Below are positions 16,512-24,971 of a stretch of DNA of 64,000 nt, piece after piece. The DNA is from Paenibacillus hemerocallicola (lineage in GTDB: Bacteria > Bacillota > Bacilli > Paenibacillales > NBRC-103111), in NCBI RefSeq assembly GCF_006265175.1, contig NZ_VDCQ01000058.1, forward strand, positions 1 through 64,000, written 5' to 3'. Under the pieces are notes generated by a model. It ran no database searches. It was not told the DNA's origin and saw nothing but the letters and a program-made list of their open reading frames with translations. How positions within the stretch are numbered: position 1 is the stretch's first letter; each line of letters begins with the position of its first letter. A program made the position numbers and the translations under genes.

Positions 16512-17999
16512 TCACTTTTTCATCCTGTGCTTTACCCGGTTCGGCGATTTAATCTGCGTAGGTCTATCCGTCAAAAATTTAAATGGGGCCACGATAAAGG
16601 TATCTTTCCAATCCTTCAGGCGAAAAGGGGCGACCGGAGTCAAATAAGACGAACCGAGACTCGTAAGGCCGCTCATGTGAATGACGATGGCGGTAATGCC
16701 GAGCGCAAGTCCGAAATTGCCCCATATACCAGCCAATACGATCAGACCGAAGCGGAGAAACCGGATGGAAGCGCTCATGACGTAGGCGGGAGTGACGAAC
16801 GACGCGATCGCGGAGGCGGCCACGGCAATAATCAATATATTGCTTGTCAGTCCGGCTTGCACGGCCGCTTGTCCGATCACGATACCTCCTACGATACCGA
16901 TAGTTTGCCCGATCTTGGTGGGCAGACGGGCTCCGGCCTCGCGCAGCAATTCGATGGTCGTTTCCAAAAACAAAGCTTCATAAAGCGGGGGAAACGGAAC
17001 CCGGCTTCTCGATTCCGTCAGAGTGAGAAGCAAATTTTCCGGGATCATCTCGTAATGGAACGTAGTCACGGATACATATAGAGCCGTAAACCCGATCGTA
17101 ATCAACAGAGCAAGAAATCTCAGTAATCTGCTTGCGCTCCCCAATAACCAACGTTGGTAGTAATCGTCGGAAGAGGAGAAATATTCGAAGAAGGAAGTCG
17201 GTGCGGAAAACCCCGAGGGACTGCCGTCCACAATGCCGACCACTCGGCCCGAAACCAGCTTGGAGCCGATCGCGTCGGGGCGTTCCGAGGTAAGGAATTG
17301 CGGAAAGACCGAGTACGGGGAGTCGTCGATCATTTGCAGCAGCATATTCGTATCGAAGATGGAATCGACTTCGACGTTTCTTATTCTGGCGATAGCCTCA
17401 TCCACGTATTGCATATTGGCAATATCTTTTATGTATAAAATGTATACGTCCGTTTTTGTTATTTCGCCGACGGATAGCTTGACCACTTTCAAATGCGGGC
17501 TTTTGACACGCTGACGGATCATCGCCAGATTGACTCCCGCTTGCTCGGTGAATGCATCGTGCGGGCCGGTAATAACCGTTTCCGTTTCGGATTGCGAGAC
17601 GGGACGGCTCTGAAACCCGAACACGTCGACGAGGTAGGCGACTTGCTTATAAAAAACGGCGGCTTTGCCGGATAAAATGCCGAGCACCAGCTCTTTCGAA
17701 GCGGCCGTGGCGGAAAATTGGGCTTCTGACAACAATTCGGACATTTCGTCGGCCTGTACGCTCAAAAGGGGATTCATTACGTCCCTGAACAGCTTGTCGC
17801 GGTCGACTAGATGATCGAAATAGAGCAGATCGGCTTTAACTTGCGGATATGTTCGATGGACAAGATCCGAACAATCATGAAATTCGCGCAAAATATAGGA
17901 TAGAGTCGGTTTCCCGGAATGATCGGATGTTCCCGGTTCGGAAGCGGGAGCCGGATGTTTCGCGAACAAGGTGTGCCAAGCCCGTTTCAAGAAGTTCAC
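16512..17999 (-). CDS. GerA family spore germination protein
   Basis: A 495-residue membrane protein. The soluble N-terminal half contains DLVHRTYPQVKADLLYFDHLVD and GPHDAFTEQAGVNLAMIRQR, and ends in the conserved PDAIGSKLVSGRVVGIVDG. It is followed by membrane segments with RVPFPPLYEALFLETTIELLREAG and RLPTKIGQTIGIVGGIVIGQAAVQ, hallmark GerA sequences. First gene of the gerA-gerB-gerC receptor operon. GTG 17999 is preferred over GTG 18008 because AAGGTG is 6 bases upstream of it. The germinant specificity cannot be read. Confidence 0.9.
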   Translation of the reverse strand: MNFLKRAWHTLFAKHPAPASEPGTSDHSGKPTLSYILREFHDCSDLVHRTYPQVKADLLYFDHLVDRDKLFRDVMNPLLSVQADEMSELLSEAQFSATAASKELVLGILSGKAAVFYKQVAYLVDVFGFQSRPVSQSETETVITGPHDAFTEQAGVNLAMIRQRVKSPHLKVVKLSVGEITKTDVYILYIKDIANMQYVDEAIARIRNVEVDSIFDTNMLLQMIDDSPYSVFPQFLTSERPDAIGSKLVSGRVVGIVDGSPSGFSAPTSFFEYFSSSDDYYQRWLLGSASRLLRFLALLITIGFTALYVSVTTFHYEMIPENLLLTLTESRSRVPFPPLYEALFLETTIELLREAGARLPTKIGQTIGIVGGIVIGQAAVQAGLTSNILIIAVAASAIASFVTPAYVMSASIRFLRFGLIVLAGIWGNFGLALGITAIVIHMSGLTSLGSSYLTPVAPFRLKDWKDTFIVAPFKFLTDRPTQIKSPNRVKHRMKK

Positions 18000-18142
18000 A
18001 ATCCGCACCTTCCATCCATTGTGATTGCATTTACTATGTGCGGAAGGCGAACGTTTTAATCATTGTTGGGAGCGGAGGGGAACGTTGCCTGCGTTGTCAT
18101 CCGAGTAAGATCGAGCATGCGCGGATTTTTCCGGGAACAAGA

Positions 18143-18172
18143 AAGAGCAGTGGCCGACTGGCCTCTGCTCTT
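18143..18172 (-). terminator. Terminator of the acidic-protein gene
   Basis: GAGCAG-T-GGCC and GGCC-T-CTGCTC form a hairpin (about 18145-18170) followed on the minus strand by TTTCTTGTT. It separates the gene at 18213 from the ger operon. Confidence 0.6.
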
Positions 18173-18212
18173 CTTATGATCTTCACGTTCGGCCGCTTAG
18201 CAAGACGAAGCG

Positions 18213-18977
18213 TCAAGTGGACTGCTTTTGTATTTTCGCGGGATTGTTGATTTTGTATGGCACGGGATGCTTTGTAAGCTTCTTCGCAACGATTTTTCCT
18301 TCAAAGGTGATCGTGTCGCCGACAGCCAGCTCCAGCTTTTTGAGCGTGGCGCTGTGGCTCGACCAGGCAACGCCGACCTCGATTTCCGGATCTGCGATGG
18401 AAACCGCCTCATAGATGATGACTTCGTCGTCATTGTCCGAGAAATTGTTCGGTACCGTAGTAAACTCTTGCACGGTGGCGGTCATTTTAACTTTATCCTC
18501 GGGAAGCTGGAGCTTGTCCGCCTTCTTCTTCGACGTTTTCCCTTTCGGAGCCTCTTCGACCTGAACCTCTTCCGTATTCATTGCTTCAGACTCGGTTTCG
18601 TCGACCGTAGCCGGTTCCGACTTGGCTTCTTCGGGAGTGGAAGCCTCTTCCAGAACAACGTCCGGCTCCGCATCCTCCGTCTCCGCCTCCGCGGCGGCGG
18701 TTATTCTTCGGCCGAACGACGAGGCTTGCATCTCCTTCAGGTAAGCGGGGTGGATGCAGTGCCGCTGCCCGTTGTCAAGCTCGATGACCGCGGTCAATTT
18801 ATCCACGTAGCCGACGATGCTGCAAGTCAGATTCGCGCCATTTCCTTTATACAAAAACGATTTCGTGCGGATCGCTTTCTCGGACAGCAGCCCCCATTCC
18901 TTGCATTGCTCGAGCTGTGCCGTCTCGTCTTCGAAGGCATTATACGCGATAGGTTCGATGATAAACGCATGGACCAT
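18213..18977 (-). CDS. Unrecognised two-domain protein with acidic linker
   Basis: 254 residues, not assigned to a family. Residues 1-90 are a small beta-rich domain (SIVGYVDKLTAVIELDNGQRHCIHPAYLKEM, quoted in parts). Residues 95-145 are a glutamate-rich, low-complexity linker. Residues 160-254 are a second beta-rich domain (VKMTATVQEFTTVPNN; VGVAWSSHSATLKKLELAVGDTITFEGKIVAKKL) that resembles an OB/SH3-like barrel in its strand pattern. No signal peptide or membrane segment. GGAG lies 6 bases before ATG. Function unknown. Confidence 0.6.
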   Translation of the reverse strand: MVHAFIIEPIAYNAFEDETAQLEQCKEWGLLSEKAIRTKSFLYKGNGANLTCSIVGYVDKLTAVIELDNGQRHCIHPAYLKEMQASSFGRRITAAAEAETEDAEPDVVLEEASTPEEAKSEPATVDETESEAMNTEEVQVEEAPKGKTSKKKADKLQLPEDKVKMTATVQEFTTVPNNFSDNDDEVIIYEAVSIADPEIEVGVAWSSHSATLKKLELAVGDTITFEGKIVAKKLTKHPVPYKINNPAKIQKQST

Positions 18978-19116
18978 AGTTTCTCCGCCTTTCTTGATTC
19001 ACAACGTTATTTTAACATCTTTTGCTTGTTTTTGCTTCCGCGTCATTCAAAGAAGCAGGACGAGCTAAAGCGCAATTGGATCCGAACGGCCATCTCTCGA
19101 TTTAGGTCGTCCCATA

Positions 19117-19126
19117 GGGGGGGGGG
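19117..19126. repeat. G10 homopolymer between divergent genes
   Basis: Ten consecutive G residues lie in the 313-bp spacer between the acidic-protein gene and htrA, followed shortly by TTGACG (19135-19140). Such tracts slip during replication. No promoter of normal spacing was found around it. Confidence 0.4.
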
Positions 19127-19290
19127 CCTTTTTCTTGACGATCCGGAAAGTTTATCTTCGCAAAAGCGCCAAAACCTCGCCGTCATTTTCAGCAAACATT
19201 TAGCTGCCGCTCAAGAACGGTTCAGATTCACCGCCTATAATCCAAACTGTAGAGCGATACAAAAATTATGCGGCATGGAGGGATAAGGCA

Positions 19291-20325
19291 ATGGAAACGA
19301 ACAACGACAAAGAGCTTCGACCCGTTACAATCGATCAGCCTATACAGGCTCCCATACCAACTGAACGCCCGAACGCAACACGAAGAGCAGGATCGGTCAA
19401 AGGGAAATTCGCCGCTTTTATGGCAGGCGCCTTGATGGTCGGCAGCTTGTCGTTCGCGGCCGATAAATTCGATTTATTTACGGGAGATGCAGTCCCTGTA
19501 TCGAGCGTTGCGCCGGCGGCTTCCGGAACATCAGGCAATAACGGGGGAGCGACGACCGCTTCGGTCACGACGACGCAAACGAACAGCATTGCGTCTTTGG
19601 CCGAGCAAGCGAATCCGGCCGTCGTGAAGATCGAGACGAAAGTAAGCCGGCAGTCCTCCTCGGCACGTTCGATGGAAGCCGATCCGTTTTTCCGCCAATT
19701 TTTCGGCATGCAGCAGCCGGGACAATCGGAAGAGAACAGCGGGGAGCCGGAGGCCGCGGGAATGGGCTCGGGTTTTCTATTCGAAGCTTCCGGCTATATT
19801 TTGACGAATGAGCACGTGATCGCAGCCGCGGACGAAATCGAGGTGAGCGTTCAAGGGTATGGCGAGCCGTTTAAAGCGACGCTGATCGGGAGCAGCCATA
19901 AGCAGGATTTGGCCGTGCTCAAAATCGAAGGGGAGCAACCATTCCCTATTTTGCCTATAGGCGATTCCGGGGAAGCCAACGTTGGGGATTGGGTTGTCGC
20001 GATCGGCAATCCGTATGAGTTCGACTATACCGTTACGGCCGGTCTGCTCAGCGCCAAAGAGCGTCCGATCAGCATTCGCGACGAGGGAGGAACGCGTAAT
20101 TACGAGCATTTGATCCAAACGGATGCGGCGATAAACCCCGGAAATTCGGGAGGTCCTTTGTTGAATATGAACGGGGAAGTGATCGGAATCAACACCGCTG
20201 TCGATTCCGAAGCGCAAGGCATCGGCTTCGCGATACCGACCTCTACGGTCCGGACCGTTTTGGAGCAGCTGGTCGGCAATGTGACAATACCGGGCAAATC
20301 GAAGACGGGCTCCGGCACCGTATGA
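19291..20325 (+). CDS. HtrA/DegP-type membrane serine protease without PDZ domain
   Basis: 344 residues. There is a short cytosolic N-terminus, one membrane segment at about 40-57 (FAAFMAGALMVGSLSFA), a Ser/Thr/Gly-rich linker, then a trypsin-like domain with the triad His175 (LTNEHV), Asp206 (KQDLAVL) and Ser286 (NPGNSGGPL). HtrA proteases degrade misfolded exported proteins at the membrane. The chain stops right after the protease domain (GIGFAIPTSTVRTVLEQL...), where most family members continue into a PDZ domain. GGAGGG precedes ATG. Followed closely by the phosphodiester glycosidase gene. Confidence 0.88.
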   Translation: METNNDKELRPVTIDQPIQAPIPTERPNATRRAGSVKGKFAAFMAGALMVGSLSFAADKFDLFTGDAVPVSSVAPAASGTSGNNGGATTASVTTTQTNSIASLAEQANPAVVKIETKVSRQSSSARSMEADPFFRQFFGMQQPGQSEENSGEPEAAGMGSGFLFEASGYILTNEHVIAAADEIEVSVQGYGEPFKATLIGSSHKQDLAVLKIEGEQPFPILPIGDSGEANVGDWVVAIGNPYEFDYTVTAGLLSAKERPISIRDEGGTRNYEHLIQTDAAINPGNSGGPLLNMNGEVIGINTAVDSEAQGIGFAIPTSTVRTVLEQLVGNVTIPGKSKTGSGTV

Positions 20326-20347
20326 ACGCGGAAGGGAGTGAACGCAG

Positions 20348-21289
20348 ATTAATACCGGGAAGAGGAGACGGAGACGGGTTGTATTCGCGGCTGCCATATT
20401 AATTGCGGTTATAGGCATTACTTTGTATAGCCTTGCGGACCGGTACTTGATCGAGCATGTCGAGGGCGTCGTCACGAACGAACAAGCCGATCCGGACAAG
20501 GCCGATGCGACGACGGGCGAGGCGGAGTATGACGATTGGAACTACAGCAGCGACGATATCGACATTCATATCGATAAAGTGGAAGCCGGCTCCGGCGCGG
20601 GCAAGATCACCTATTACGTAGCCGACGTCAAGCTCGAGTCTTCGTCCGATCTGCAGTCCGCCTTCGCCAAAAACGCCTTCGGACGAAACATCATCGAAGA
20701 TACATCCAAAATCGCATCCGACCACCAAGCGATATTCGCGATAAACGGCGATTATTACGGGTTCCGCAGCGATGGCGTCATTATTCGCAACGGTACCGTT
20801 TATAGGGATGTGCCTGCTCGCACCGGACTGGCTTTATTCCGGGACGGGACGATGGAATCATACGACGAGCAGCAGCTCTCCTCCGGTTCGCTGCTGGCCC
20901 GGGGAGTCGCCCAGACATTCTCGTTCGGACCGGCCTTGGTCGAGAACGGACAAGCCGTCGGCGATTTCGCCAGCGTCAAAATCGATTCGAACTTCGGGAA
21001 CCGGTCGATCCAGGATTCGAACCCGAGAACCGGCATCGGGCTCGTTGCTCCCAATCATTACAAGTTTGTCGTCGTGGACGGACGAATGGCAAATTACAGC
21101 AAAGGTTTGACTTTATCCGAATTTGCGAAGCTGTTCGCCGACCTCGGGTGTACGGATGCGTATAATTTGGACGGCGGCGGCTCGTCCACGATGTATTTTA
21201 TGGGACGGGTCGTGAACAATCCGCTAGGCAAGCAGGACGAACGCGGCGTGAGCGATATTATATACATCGGGAGAGGTGACGGAAAATGA
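20348..21289 (+). CDS. Phosphodiester glycosidase family protein (NAGPA domain), apparent ATT start
   Basis: About 313 residues. After a basic N-terminus (KRRRRR) and a membrane anchor (VVFAAAILIAVIGITLYSL), the exported part has the NAGPA/phosphodiester glycosidase domain: AINGDYYGFRSDGVIIRNG, ARTGLALFRDG, and YNLDGGGSSTMYFMG near the end. Such proteins hydrolyse sugar phosphodiester linkages on cell-surface polymers. The frame is open only from a TGA at 20339, and no ATG, GTG or TTG lies between that stop and TTG 20423, which is past the anchor. GGGAG (20334-20338) is 9 bases before ATT 20348, making ATT the best start. Confidence 0.8.
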   Translation: MNTGKRRRRRVVFAAAILIAVIGITLYSLADRYLIEHVEGVVTNEQADPDKADATTGEAEYDDWNYSSDDIDIHIDKVEAGSGAGKITYYVADVKLESSSDLQSAFAKNAFGRNIIEDTSKIASDHQAIFAINGDYYGFRSDGVIIRNGTVYRDVPARTGLALFRDGTMESYDEQQLSSGSLLARGVAQTFSFGPALVENGQAVGDFASVKIDSNFGNRSIQDSNPRTGIGLVAPNHYKFVVVDGRMANYSKGLTLSEFAKLFADLGCTDAYNLDGGGSSTMYFMGRVVNNPLGKQDERGVSDIIYIGRGDGK

Positions 21290-21907
21290 CGTTCGTCTTG
21301 ATCCCCTCTTACGAACCGGACGCAAGGCTGCCGGAGTTTGTCGGCCGGCTGAAGTCGATGTGCGATCTGCCGATCGTCATCGTGGACGACGGCAGCGGAG
21401 AGGCTTGCAAGCCGATCTTCAAGGCTGTAGCGGATGCAGGCTGCCGGGTGTTGACGCACGAGCGCAACCGGGGCAAAGGAACGGCCTTGAAAACAGGCTT
21501 TCAATATATCAAGGATACCGGAGAGGCCGGAGGCGTCGTTTGTGCGGATAGCGACGGACAGCATTTGCCGGAGGATATTATGAAAATCGCGGAAGCTCTT
21601 GACGGGCGCGAGCGGCATGTTGTGATGGGCAGCAGACGGTTTACCGGCAAAGTGCCTCTGCGAAGCCGGTTGGGCAACGGCTTGACCCGGATCGTCTTCG
21701 CGATGACGACCGGAACCCGCGTTCAGGATACGCAGACCGGCCTGCGGGGGTATCCGGCCCCAATGCTCGAAGTTGTTATTGAATTACGGAGTGCTTCGTC
21801 TTTATAACGAAAGCTGGGGAATCCCACTGGCGATAGCGAAGCCGCTGACCGAAGCGTCGATCTTCCTGTTCAGCTACTGGGTGCAAAAAAAATTCGTATA
21901 TGCTTGA
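21286..21907 (+). pseudogene. Deleted GT2 / GtrA fusion gene
   Basis: The first 163 codons encode a clear GT2 dolichol-phosphate-mannose-synthase-like domain: LIPSYEPDARLPEFV, IVDDGSGE, NRGKGTALKTGF, CADSDGQH (the DXD-like site), GSRRF, then DTQTGLRGYPAPMLE. The frame then stops at 21807. From about 21773, in the +1 frame, comes NYGVLRLYNESWGIPLAIA, then KPLTEASIFLFSYWVQKKFV, which is the C-terminal end of a GtrA membrane domain (stop 21905-21907). So the end of the GT2 domain and most of GtrA are missing and the remaining ends are out of frame. It starts within 4 bases of the preceding stop, so it was the third gene of the htrA operon. Confidence 0.75.
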
Positions 21908-21969
21908 CATTCGAGCTCGAGTCAAACGACTGCCGGAAATGGTTCGGCGGTTTTCTTTTGTGAATCTCG

Positions 21970-21997
21970 TTGACCTTTCATAAATATAATATATGAT
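21970..21997 (+). promoter_or_regulatory. Promoter of the amidohydrolase at 22040
   Basis: TTGACC (21970-21975), a 16-bp spacer and TATGAT (21992-21997), embedded in an AT-rich stretch (TATAATATATGATATG). Confidence 0.5.
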
Positions 21998-22039
21998 ATG
22001 TAATATATCTATTTTGAATGAAGCGGGAGGTAGTGGAAA

Positions 22040-22939
22040 GTGTTCATCGATATTCATGCGCATGCTTATAGAAAGCCGGTACCGTTCGTCGTCCAATTTT
22101 GCACGGCGGAGCAATTGATCCAACGTTATGACGAGTTGGGGATCGAGAAGGGAGTGATTCTCCCTATCGTCAGTCCGGAAGTGTACTTGCCTCAGGCGAA
22201 TGAAGATATTCTCGATATGGCCGAACTATATCCGGACCGATTGATTCCGTACTGCAATATCGACCCGCGCGCTTTGAGCAATTCGGCGGATGCTCCGCTC
22301 GACAAACTGCTCTCCTATTACCGCGATAAAGGCTGCAAGGGGCTTGGGGAAATCATGCTCAACGTTCCGCTCATGCATCCGATGGTGCAAAATTTGTTTC
22401 GTCATGCCGAGCGCGTCGGTCTTCCCGTCGTTTTCGACGGCTCCGACCAAATCGGCGGAGATTTCGGATTATATGACGATCCGGGATTGCCGCAATTGGA
22501 GCATACGCTGCAAAGGTTTCCGAATCTGATCATTTTCGGGCACGGGCCGGTATTCTGGGCTGAAATCGGTCGGTTGCAGACACCGGGCGAGAGGGCGATC
22601 ATTTTCGATCTGAACGGCGGACAAGTCGGGCGATTGCCGAGCGGCCCGATTCAAGAAGAGGGCGTCGTGCCCATTCTGTTCCGCAGATATCCGAATTTAT
22701 ACGGCGATTTATCCGATTATACCGCTCATAACGCCATATCCCGCGATCCGCAGTACGGCCCGAAGTTTTTGGACGAATTCCAGGATCGGTTATTTTTCGG
22801 CACCGATATATGCACGGTAACGATGCCGGTTCCGTTGGTCGATCTGCTTATCGAGTGGCGCGACACCAAGAAAATTAGCGAGGTCGTGTTTAACAAGATC
22901 GCAAGAGAGAATGCCATCAAGCTGTTCGGATTGAAATAA
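22040..22939 (+). CDS. Amidohydrolase family protein
   Basis: 299 residues of the amidohydrolase_2 family. DIHAHA near the N-terminus gives the HxH metal site, IIFGHGPVFW the next histidine, and LFFGTDICTV the C-terminal Asp motif. Members hydrolyse or decarboxylate small organic acids and lactones. The start is GTG 22040 with GGGAGG 9 bases upstream. A terminator follows at once, so this gene is its own unit, but the next gene has a similar AT-rich promoter and may share its regulator. Confidence 0.8.
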   Translation: MFIDIHAHAYRKPVPFVVQFCTAEQLIQRYDELGIEKGVILPIVSPEVYLPQANEDILDMAELYPDRLIPYCNIDPRALSNSADAPLDKLLSYYRDKGCKGLGEIMLNVPLMHPMVQNLFRHAERVGLPVVFDGSDQIGGDFGLYDDPGLPQLEHTLQRFPNLIIFGHGPVFWAEIGRLQTPGERAIIFDLNGGQVGRLPSGPIQEEGVVPILFRRYPNLYGDLSDYTAHNAISRDPQYGPKFLDEFQDRLFFGTDICTVTMPVPLVDLLIEWRDTKKISEVVFNKIARENAIKLFGLK

Positions 22940-22960
22940 AACCCTGCGAGAGCGGGTCCG

Positions 22961-23006
22961 AAAACCGCCGATTCCCTTGTCCTGCTTGGGTTTACGGCGG
23001 TTTTTC
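22961..23006 (+). terminator. Rho-independent terminator
   Basis: AAAACCGCCG (22961-22970) pairs with CGGCGGTTTT (22995-23004) and ends in a T-run. Confidence 0.7.
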
Positions 23007-23034
23007 CATTTTACGCAAGCAGTCGAACTTGAGA

Positions 23035-23074
23035 TTGACATTACATATATATTGAGTATATTATATATAATATA
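23035..23074 (+). promoter_or_regulatory. Promoter with an 18-bp palindrome over the -10 region
   Basis: TTGACA (23035-23040) and TATATT (23057-23062) are 16 bp apart. The perfect palindrome TATATTATATATAATATA (23057-23074) covers the -10 box and the expected start site, the usual place for a repressor operator. Confidence 0.5.
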
Positions 23075-23223
23075 GAGATGGAAAGCGGTGGTGATGCCGA
23101 TCAAGCACAAAATGCGATTAAAAGGCTAACAACATACACGCATACCGATCAGTCACAATGCAATGATCGTTTGGGCATGTACTTCAAAGGGGCAGTACTG
23201 ATCAAATGGGGAGGGTTCATTCA

Positions 23224-24714
23224 TTGTTCGATTCCAAATATTTGTTAAGCGACGATCAGATGGCACAATTTATCGCTCATGGTTATGTGCAGCTACGGAC
23301 GGATTTCTCAGAGCAATTTTATAAAACCGTTCTGCAAAAAATGAATGAAGTGTATACGAACGAAGGGAATCCGGGCAATAATCTGGTGCCCCGCATACCG
23401 GAAATCCAACAACTTTTCGACCATCCGACCGTAAAGGGCGCTCTCACCAGCGTTCTCGGGCCCGATTACGTCATGCACGCCCATCGGCACGGTCATTACA
23501 ACCGTCCGGGCACCAGCGACGGGGGATGGCATAAGGACAATTATTGGGGCAACGAGAAGACCAGAAATCACCTCCCGTGGTCGGCCATGATTTTCTACTA
23601 CCCTCAAGACGTTACGCCCGATATGGGGCCGACCGGCATCGTGCCGGGCTCGCAGAACCGGTATAAATTCAATAAAAACGAAGAGCTTAATTTGCCTGTC
23701 GTCGGCAAAGCGGGAACGTTTGCCCTGATTTCATACGACATATGGCATAGAGCGTCGGCAAACAGCTCGCTTAACGACAGGTACATGCTTAAATTTCTCT
23801 TCTTCCGTCTGAAAGCGCCTACGCAGCCGGAATGGAACAATCAAAGAAGAGGTTGGCAGCCGCCGAAAGAGATGCATCCGATCAAAGAGAACCGTCAATT
23901 ATGGGAGCACGTATGGAGCTGGATGTCCGGATCTCCGTCATGGCAAGGTCGGACGGAGCGGCAAGACGGTCCCGCAGCCGCAACGGACAGCCGGGGGATC
24001 GACGAATTGGCAAGCGCTCTTGTCGGCGCCGACGAGAACGAAGCGCTCAATGCCGCATACGCGTTGGCAGCCAAGGGTACGGAAGGAATCCAGGCGCTTG
24101 TCGACGGTCTGAAGCATTCGGATCCCGGAGTAGTCGACCCGTACAGCTTCTCGATACCGAGACTTTCCGCACATGGACTGGCCGCGGCAGGAGCTCCGGC
24201 GGTTCCCGCACTGATCAAGGCTTTGAATGAAAAGTACGACAATCCGGATGTGCGGGGTCAAATCGCTTTCGCTTTGGGGGAAATCGGGGAACAGGCATCG
24301 CCGGCCGTTCCTAAATTAATCGAAATCATGCAGGAAGATTCGCCATTCATCCGTCAGCATGTCGTCGAAGCGCTGGGGATGATCAAGCAGCCGAGTGCGC
24401 TTATTGTTCCCGCTCTAGGCAAGGCGCTGCAGGACAAAACGCAATATGTACGCTTTAGTGCAGGCTTGGCGCTGGCTCGGATAGGGCCGGAAGCGGGGGC
24501 GGCAGTACCCGCGTTGGAGCAAGCTTTGCATGCCGAGGATGCGACTACGTTTATGCTGCCTGCCTCGAAAGCGGATCAGGGCGCCAGATATGTTTCGGCA
24601 ATAGCGGCGACGGCACTTCAGCGAATCAGAACGGATGAAGCATTGGACGTGCTGCTGCCTTATTTACAGACTGCGCGCTGGTGCCCCGTTACTACGAAAG
24701 TTTCAACGTTTTAA
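23224..24714 (+). CDS. Phytanoyl-CoA dioxygenase-like enzyme fused to HEAT repeats
   Basis: About 496 residues. Residues 1-225 are a PhyH-type Fe(II)/2-oxoglutarate dioxygenase. The iron ligands appear as H103 and D105 in GGWHKDNYW and H175 in YDIWHRAS, with R186 (NDRYML) for 2-oxoglutarate. Residues from about 250 are HEAT/armadillo-like repeats (DELASALVGADENEALNAAYALAAKG; AVPALIKALNEKYDNPDVRGQIAFALGEIG; AVPKLIEIMQEDSPFIRQHVVEALGMI; further copies). The start is TTG 23224: GGGGAGGG ends 8 bases before it, and that SD overlaps the alternative ATG 23206. The substrate is unknown; the repeats suggest a protein partner or target. Confidence 0.8.
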   Translation: MFDSKYLLSDDQMAQFIAHGYVQLRTDFSEQFYKTVLQKMNEVYTNEGNPGNNLVPRIPEIQQLFDHPTVKGALTSVLGPDYVMHAHRHGHYNRPGTSDGGWHKDNYWGNEKTRNHLPWSAMIFYYPQDVTPDMGPTGIVPGSQNRYKFNKNEELNLPVVGKAGTFALISYDIWHRASANSSLNDRYMLKFLFFRLKAPTQPEWNNQRRGWQPPKEMHPIKENRQLWEHVWSWMSGSPSWQGRTERQDGPAAATDSRGIDELASALVGADENEALNAAYALAAKGTEGIQALVDGLKHSDPGVVDPYSFSIPRLSAHGLAAAGAPAVPALIKALNEKYDNPDVRGQIAFALGEIGEQASPAVPKLIEIMQEDSPFIRQHVVEALGMIKQPSALIVPALGKALQDKTQYVRFSAGLALARIGPEAGAAVPALEQALHAEDATTFMLPASKADQGARYVSAIAATALQRIRTDEALDVLLPYLQTARWCPVTTKVSTF

Positions 24715-24723
24715 TCGACGATC

Positions 24724-24770
24724 GACCCCCGGCAAGAACATAGTTGTACGTCTGACCGGGGGCCGCTTTT
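24724..24770 (+). terminator. Rho-independent terminator
   Basis: CCCCCGG (24726-24732) pairs with CCGGGGG (24756-24762), followed by CCGCTTTTC. Confidence 0.6.
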
Positions 24771-24971
24771 CTTCTTCAATAGTAACGCGCAAAACTCCCA
24801 ATGCATATTCATCGGACCTCTTCTCCAATCGGAACGAAATCTCCGCCATTGCCGGCATGAAATTTATTTTTCCTATCCATCCATGGGGAACAACTCCTGA
24901 AGCTTGGTTCCCATATGCAGATCTGGTCATGATGAGGCTCTTACAAAAATATCGAATGGGGCGTGTTTCAT

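Noticed and set aside
23094-23129. 11-codon ORF between promoter and the dioxygenase gene
   Set aside because: ATG follows a weak GGTGGTG, and the peptide shows nothing recognisable; probably chance.
24715-24971. Open frames on both strands between the dioxygenase and lipoprotein genes
   Set aside because: No SD and no conserved-looking sequence; apart from the terminator at 24724 I see nothing firm here.
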